A program made the translations under genes and the position numbers. Shown piece after piece: positions 59,450 through 64,000 of a stretch of 64,000 nt of DNA. A model generated the notes under the pieces. That model was not told the origin of the DNA and made no database searches. It saw nothing but the letters and a program-made list of their open reading frames with translations. Source of the stretch: Bacteroidales bacterium UBA5197 (GTDB taxonomy: Bacteria > Bacteroidota > Bacteroidia > Bacteroidales > Lentimicrobiaceae); the NCBI GenBank assembly GCA_002412885.1, contig DHVX01000062.1, positions 400,282 to 464,281 on the forward strand. The letters are read 5' to 3'. Numbering within the stretch: position 1 is the stretch's first letter; every line of letters starts with the position of its first letter.

Positions 59450-60718
59450 TCAATTCTTCTCACTCTGCACCTGAAACAATGCATGACCTGCATCTACCAC
59501 CAGGTAAACTTTATCGCCGCGTCGAAGGGTTTGACTCACTGCAATGGAGCAATTATCGCCTTTAACAGCTTGTTTCACCGGATTAAGATCTACCCGTATT
59601 TCTTCAAGTATGGACTCATAAGCTCCGGTTGTCGGACCAATGATCAAAATATTATCGCCAATACTAAGCGAATGAGTTTCTACCTTGATTTCAGCTACAT
59701 TCAGATTGCTGAAAAAGTTGACTATTTTTCCAACGTACACTTTTTTCTGTGTAGCTTGTGATCCGTAACGTTCAGACCATTCACCGGTTTTTTCGCCCAG
59801 GTAATATCCACCCCAGAAACCACGGTTATAAACCTTATTTACTTCATTGGTCCAGGTTTCAACATTTTCGCGGGTATATTGCCTGTTTTTCCAGGCTTCA
59901 ACAGCTTCATGGTATGTCCGGGTTACAGTTTTTACATATTCTGCTGAACGACCGCGACCTTCAATTTTCAGCACAGTAACCCCTGCATCAAGTATGCGGT
60001 CGAGAACCGGAAGTGTCATCAGATCTTTTGGCGACATGATGTATTTATTATCCACCTCAAGTTCTATCTGACTGTCAGCATCCTTCACGTTATAAGCCCT
60101 GCGACAAGGTTGCAGACATGCGCCGCGGTTTGCCGATGAGTTAAAATTATCGAGGCTGATGTAGCACTTTCCGGAAACGGCCATGCACAATGCCCCATGT
60201 ACAAATACTTCTATCTGGACCAGTTGCCCTGATGGACCGGTGATATATTGCTCTCGAATGGCCTTGGTGATTTCAGCCATCTGATTTATATTCAGTTCGC
60301 GGGCAAGCACCATCACGTCAGCATATCTGGAATAAAACCTTACAGCTTCTATATTGGTGATATTGCATTGTGTTGAAATGTGTATCTCAACCCCTTTTGC
60401 TTTGGCATATTCAAGCACCGAAAGATCAGAGGCAATAATTGCACTTACGTTGCTTTCTTTTGCCAGATCAACCATCTGACGCATCAACGGAAGTTCCTCG
60501 TCGTAAATTATGGTGTTGAGTGTGAGGTATGATTTTACACCGTGTTCGCGGCAAATGTTTGTGATCTGACGGATATCATCGGTCGAGAAATTACTCGAAG
60601 AACGTGCACGCATATTCAGTTGCCCGGCTCCAAAGTAAACCGAACCGGCACCGCCCTGTATGGCTGCCATCAGCGAATCAAACGAACCAGCTGGTGACAT
60701 TATCTCAATTTCCTGCAT
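59450..60718 (-). CDS. Peptidase U32 family protein (TrhP/RlhA-like)
   Basis: 422 aa. U32 signature EVFVHGALCMAVSGKCYIS followed by NRGACLQPCRR, with four conserved Cys. MSPAGSFDSLMAAIQGGA opens the TIM-barrel part. Modern data link this family to prephenate-dependent hydroxylation of tRNA (TrhP) or rRNA (RlhA) rather than proteolysis. The C-terminal ~80 residues form a small beta-barrel. Which RNA it acts on cannot be told. It has its own short-leader promoter. Confidence 0.88.
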   Translation of the reverse strand: MQEIEIMSPAGSFDSLMAAIQGGAGSVYFGAGQLNMRARSSSNFSTDDIRQITNICREHGVKSYLTLNTIIYDEELPLMRQMVDLAKESNVSAIIASDLSVLEYAKAKGVEIHISTQCNITNIEAVRFYSRYADVMVLARELNINQMAEITKAIREQYITGPSGQLVQIEVFVHGALCMAVSGKCYISLDNFNSSANRGACLQPCRRAYNVKDADSQIELEVDNKYIMSPKDLMTLPVLDRILDAGVTVLKIEGRGRSAEYVKTVTRTYHEAVEAWKNRQYTRENVETWTNEVNKVYNRGFWGGYYLGEKTGEWSERYGSQATQKKVYVGKIVNFFSNLNVAEIKVETHSLSIGDNILIIGPTTGAYESILEEIRVDLNPVKQAVKGDNCSIAVSQTLRRGDKVYLVVDAGHALFQVQSEKN

Positions 60719-60735
60719 TACTTTTTTAGTTTTTG

Positions 60736-60743
60736 CAAAGGTA
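60736..60743 (-). promoter_or_regulatory. -7 promoter element TACCTTTG
   Basis: Reads CAAAGGTA on the plus strand, 17 nt before the U32 ATG at 60718. Confidence 0.65.
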
Positions 60744-60983
60744 AGTTATCCTGAAATATCGGGAGGTTACTTTATTTTTGAATACCGCCAATAAGCTTGC
60801 TCATGAGAACCACCGCTAAATATAAGGTGAAGTGCAGTTTCTCTCAGTTCGGGTTTATTTTCAGTTTTATCCAATCCTAAGGCTTACTTTCACCGCTTTT
60901 GTCCATTAACTTACAGAGAAATTGCAGTCTCTGCTAAAAAATTATCATTTTCACACGATTAACTGCAAGACTTTTAACCACTT

Positions 60984-63518
60984 ATGAGAAATCCTCCTCT
61001 ACTCACTTTGCTGATTTACAATGAAATACCTGCGCTCGAAAGTGCAGCTATCTCTCTCTCCTTGCCCGGAATGTGCATTCTGAAAATAAATTTGTCCGAA
61101 ACCGGCGACCAGAATTTCGAAATGCTCCATTTTTTTCCGGAATCGGCACAAAGATTTGCAACATCATATGATCTTGATGCGCTGATAAATCATATTGCGG
61201 ATTCGCAAAATTCAATTGCAAAAAATCCAGGATCATCTTCATTGTTTCTGGGAAATATGGAGGCTGTTTCACACGAAAAACAAGCTGTTTTTGCTTTGGC
61301 GAAGGTGTTAACTGAGTCTGAATCAGGGCAGGTTGTGTGTGTTTATTTTAAAGATACTGATATTTTCAGTGAAACAGAAAAATCCTGTTTGCAAAGTTTT
61401 ATTGAATTGGCCTCCGGGTCGGTCCGGTTAAGGGCTGCTGCCGAGTTGCTTAAGTCAGAGAAAGCCAAATACAGCCACTTATTCTCTGCTGCACCCGAAG
61501 CCATTGCTATGCTTGACGAGAATAATAGAGTTATTGATGTTAATCCTGAGTTTGAAAAGCTATTTCAATACAAAAGGGATGAAATTGCAGGATTGTTTCT
61601 TGATGAACTGATAGCACCAACCAGCAAATTTGATGAAGCAAAAAAGCTTTCCCGCGAAAACTGGGAGGGCAGAAAGGTGTTTTTGGAATCCATCAGAAAG
61701 CGGCGTGATGGTAAACTTTTGAATGTTTCAATTCTGGGAGTCCCTTTCGATCATGGCGATGGTCATCTGAGGGTTTTTGGAATTTACCGCGACATTACCG
61801 AAAAGGTTAAGGCCAGCGAGAAAATGCAAAACCGGCTTGCCTTTATCGAAAACCTTGGCCGCTTGTCGTCGGAACTGATCAATACCGATATCAAAAATAT
61901 TGATACCTTAATTGAGCAAGCGCTGCAGATGGTTGCTCAATCACACTTCGCCGAAAGGGCTTATCTGGCAATAGTAAACGAAGATGAATCTGCAATTGAG
62001 ATTTCGCATGAATGGGTTGATGATCCAAGGTATTCATACATACATAATCAGCCCCGGATTCAGGTAAGCGAAGTCAATGAATACCTTGATTCCCTCAAGT
62101 CAGGTGTGACTTACAACCTTAGCAGACATGAAGCAGGTAAAGTAAAGGGAACCAGTGGACTGGAGTTCTTTTTCGATTTACTGAATATTGAATCACTGGT
62201 CAATATACCTCTTTTTATTGATCATACATTTTGGGGTTATATTGGTTTTGACACTTACAGCAGAGCCATTAAATGGGACAAGCAGAGTGTGGATTCTCTC
62301 CGGCTGACGGGGCAGATTCTCATCAATGCTCAGGCCAGAAAAAAAACAGAAGAAGTGCTCAAGGATGCGCTGGAACAGGTAAAGTCTTCCGACAATTTAA
62401 AATCGGCATTTCTGGCGGGTATTTCTCATGAAATCCGCACGCCAATGAACCATATACTTGGTTTTGTTGATTTGCTGTCAGAACCTGATATTTCTGCTTC
62501 AGAGAAAGCAGATTTCGTGAAAATTATGAAGTCAAGCGGAATGAACCTGCTTCATCTGATTGATGACGTTATCGAACTTGCAATGATTGATTCAGGGCAA
62601 ACGAGAATCAGGGAGGAGCAATGCGACCTCAACCGGTTTATGCAATCACTGTTGGTTGAAGCAAATGCCACAAAATCAACACTTCAGAGAAATGAAGTTC
62701 AGTTGATTATCAATGGCGATCCCGTATCTAACCCGCCTGTGATCCTGACCGATGAGCATAAAATCAGGCAGATAATCAATAATCTTTTATCAAATGCACT
62801 GAAATACACCATTAAGGGAAGTGTTGAAATAGCTTATTCCATTTTGGATAACAACAGGATAGAATTTAGTATTAAAGATACCGGTATTGGAATCCGGCCT
62901 GAAGATCAGGACATTATTTTCGACAGGTTTCACAGGCTTGATAATGGATTTTCGCGCAATTATGGAGGCGCCGGATTGGGTTTATGCATAAGTCAGGGTC
63001 TGGCCAGATTGTTTGGAAGTGAAATATCCATTTCATCTACCCCGGGAACTGGCTCAACCTTCAGATTCAACGTCCCATTTAAGCCTTATCTGGCACCGCT
63101 TTCACCAGCTTTGCCAAACAGCATCGGAAGCATTATTTATAACTGGAGCGGGAAAAATATACTCATGGTTGAAGATGATCCTGTGAATATGCGCTTTCTG
63201 GCAGTGTTGCTCCTGAAAACCAATGCCCACCTGCTATATGCAGCAAATGGCGAAGAAGCAGTTGAAATGGTTCAGAAAAACCCTGTGGATATTGTGCTTA
63301 TGGATATGAACCTGCCGGTAATGAACGGATATGAAGCCACAAGACGCATCAGGTTGCTCATGCCCGATTTGCCGGTTATTGCCCAGACAGCGCATGCACT
63401 GAGTGGCGACAGAAAAGAGTGCCTCGACGCAGGCTGTAATGAGTATCTTGCAAAACCCATCGATAAAAACCTGCTTTACAGCATGATGGATCTGTTTCTG
63501 AAAACCGGGAAATCCTGA
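60984..63518 (+). CDS. Hybrid sensor histidine kinase/response regulator
   Basis: 844 aa, no membrane segment, so cytoplasmic. Domains in order: an unassigned N-terminus (~1-165); PAS (~168-285, SHLFSAAPEAIAMLDENN); GAF (~290-455); HisKA with FLAGISHEIRTPMNHI (His482); HATPase with INNLLSNALKY, DTGIGIRPED and GGAGLGLCISQGLA; and a C-terminal receiver with ILMVEDDPVNM and phospho-acceptor Asp774 in VLMDMNLP. It probably passes phosphate to an Hpt protein or regulator elsewhere. The ligand is unknown. The stop directly abuts the convergent queD gene. Confidence 0.93.
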   Translation: MRNPPLLTLLIYNEIPALESAAISLSLPGMCILKINLSETGDQNFEMLHFFPESAQRFATSYDLDALINHIADSQNSIAKNPGSSSLFLGNMEAVSHEKQAVFALAKVLTESESGQVVCVYFKDTDIFSETEKSCLQSFIELASGSVRLRAAAELLKSEKAKYSHLFSAAPEAIAMLDENNRVIDVNPEFEKLFQYKRDEIAGLFLDELIAPTSKFDEAKKLSRENWEGRKVFLESIRKRRDGKLLNVSILGVPFDHGDGHLRVFGIYRDITEKVKASEKMQNRLAFIENLGRLSSELINTDIKNIDTLIEQALQMVAQSHFAERAYLAIVNEDESAIEISHEWVDDPRYSYIHNQPRIQVSEVNEYLDSLKSGVTYNLSRHEAGKVKGTSGLEFFFDLLNIESLVNIPLFIDHTFWGYIGFDTYSRAIKWDKQSVDSLRLTGQILINAQARKKTEEVLKDALEQVKSSDNLKSAFLAGISHEIRTPMNHILGFVDLLSEPDISASEKADFVKIMKSSGMNLLHLIDDVIELAMIDSGQTRIREEQCDLNRFMQSLLVEANATKSTLQRNEVQLIINGDPVSNPPVILTDEHKIRQIINNLLSNALKYTIKGSVEIAYSILDNNRIEFSIKDTGIGIRPEDQDIIFDRFHRLDNGFSRNYGGAGLGLCISQGLARLFGSEISISSTPGTGSTFRFNVPFKPYLAPLSPALPNSIGSIIYNWSGKNILMVEDDPVNMRFLAVLLLKTNAHLLYAANGEEAVEMVQKNPVDIVLMDMNLPVMNGYEATRRIRLLMPDLPVIAQTAHALSGDRKECLDAGCNEYLAKPIDKNLLYSMMDLFLKTGKS

Positions 63519-63968
63519 TTAATTATTATCGCAGGCAAACCATTCTGCCCATGATGATTTGGTCTCTCTTAACCTGAGACTGATTAATTTTATGTGTTCA
63601 GGAAGCAGGCCTGTAAGCCGCTGAGAAAAATCAATCAGCAGATTTTCGCTGGTAGGAGGATAGTCTGCAAGAATCAGTCGTCCGACAAATTCACCCATTT
63701 TATCCAGCTGATCAGGCGCTGTTTCTTTGTGCAGAACCAAAGCATGGTCAAACTGACTGATTATTTCCTTTTCTACCAGTTGTTTCAACTCCTTGAAGTC
63801 CATAACCATACCAAAGATCGGCGATTCAGGATTGTTAACAGGCTCACCCGAAATGGTGATCATAAATTCATAGGAATGCCCGTGAATATGCTTGCACGGA
63901 CCATTATACCCTGCAAGCGCATGTGCCATTTCAAACCTGAACTCCTTGGTTAACCTGATTACTGCCAT
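63519..63968 (-). CDS. queD: 6-carboxy-5,6,7,8-tetrahydropterin synthase
   Basis: 149 aa. It makes 6-carboxytetrahydropterin from dihydroneopterin triphosphate, an early queuosine/deazapurine step. The QueD-type CxxxHGH motif is present as CKHIHGH (Cys25, His29, His31), with the other zinc His16 in FEMAHALAG. That supports QueD over a true pyruvoyl-tetrahydropterin synthase. Complete from ATG 63968. Its 3' end abuts the hybrid kinase with no gap. Together with queA and queG it shows that the organism makes queuosine de novo. Confidence 0.92.
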   Translation of the reverse strand: MAVIRLTKEFRFEMAHALAGYNGPCKHIHGHSYEFMITISGEPVNNPESPIFGMVMDFKELKQLVEKEIISQFDHALVLHKETAPDQLDKMGEFVGRLILADYPPTSENLLIDFSQRLTGLLPEHIKLISLRLRETKSSWAEWFACDNN

Positions 63969-64000
63969 CTAAAAAACTCCTGACTTCGACACTTTTTTAG

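Overview
The window is chromosomal DNA of a free-living member of the Bacteroidota, probably related to Bacteroidales or Marinilabiliales. Evidence read from the sequence: a Por-type (T9SS) C-terminal sorting domain at 10845-11726, about twenty TAnnTTTG promoter elements, several placed only 4-17 nt before the start codon, alpha2-type glycyl-tRNA synthetase, L25/Ctc, and a Bacteroidota-style set of envelope genes. No rRNA, tRNA or CRISPR array was recognised.

Layout. 1-10.7 kb: a LytS/LytR-type two-component pair, a class III aminotransferase with an unusual Cys cluster, a secreted beta-propeller, a tandem pair of paralogous secreted proteins (the second carries an HExxH peptidase-like domain), then a hydrolase, a homocysteine methyltransferase-like protein, a GNAT enzyme and a methyltransferase. 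10.8-15.5 kb: a T9SS cargo protein followed by a thiol/sulfur redox block (OsmC, an odd thioredoxin, thioredoxin reductase, membrane thioredoxin, DUF302 protein, DsrE-like lipoprotein). 15.6-50.6 kb: mostly housekeeping genes (glycyl-tRNA synthetase, pth, rplY, prs, queA, ispD, CDF transporter, glycosyltransferase and flippase-like protein, ruvC, histidine kinase, AsmA, dxs, trkA-trkH, MATE, two envelope glycosyltransferases, lipid kinase, hemW, EEP protein, GH3, LysE, ruvB, queG, arginine deiminase, M16 protease), with intergenic palindromes and microsatellites.

50.8-58.5 kb is the accessory region: AT-rich, with orphan antitoxin-like genes, a lipoprotein, tiny membrane proteins, a MORN-repeat protein, an orphan HTH protein, an orphan minimal nucleotidyltransferase beside an apparent HEPN remnant, and an AlbA_2/HATPase gene. 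In 51.4-53.0 kb four copies of one repeat, each readable as the peptide PSFxKINPCRG, bound the small minus-strand genes like cassette boundaries. 58.5-64 kb returns to conserved genes: a PHP phosphatase, U32 peptidase family protein, a hybrid sensor kinase and queD.

The genes fit a heterotroph that makes queuosine (queA, queG and queD are all here but unlinked), isoprenoids by the MEP route (dxs, ispD) and a glycosylated outer membrane. The best candidates for something undescribed are the 51.4-53.8 kb cassette-like array, the HExxH paralogue pair at 4.8-6.8 kb, and the redox block at 11.9-15.5 kb.
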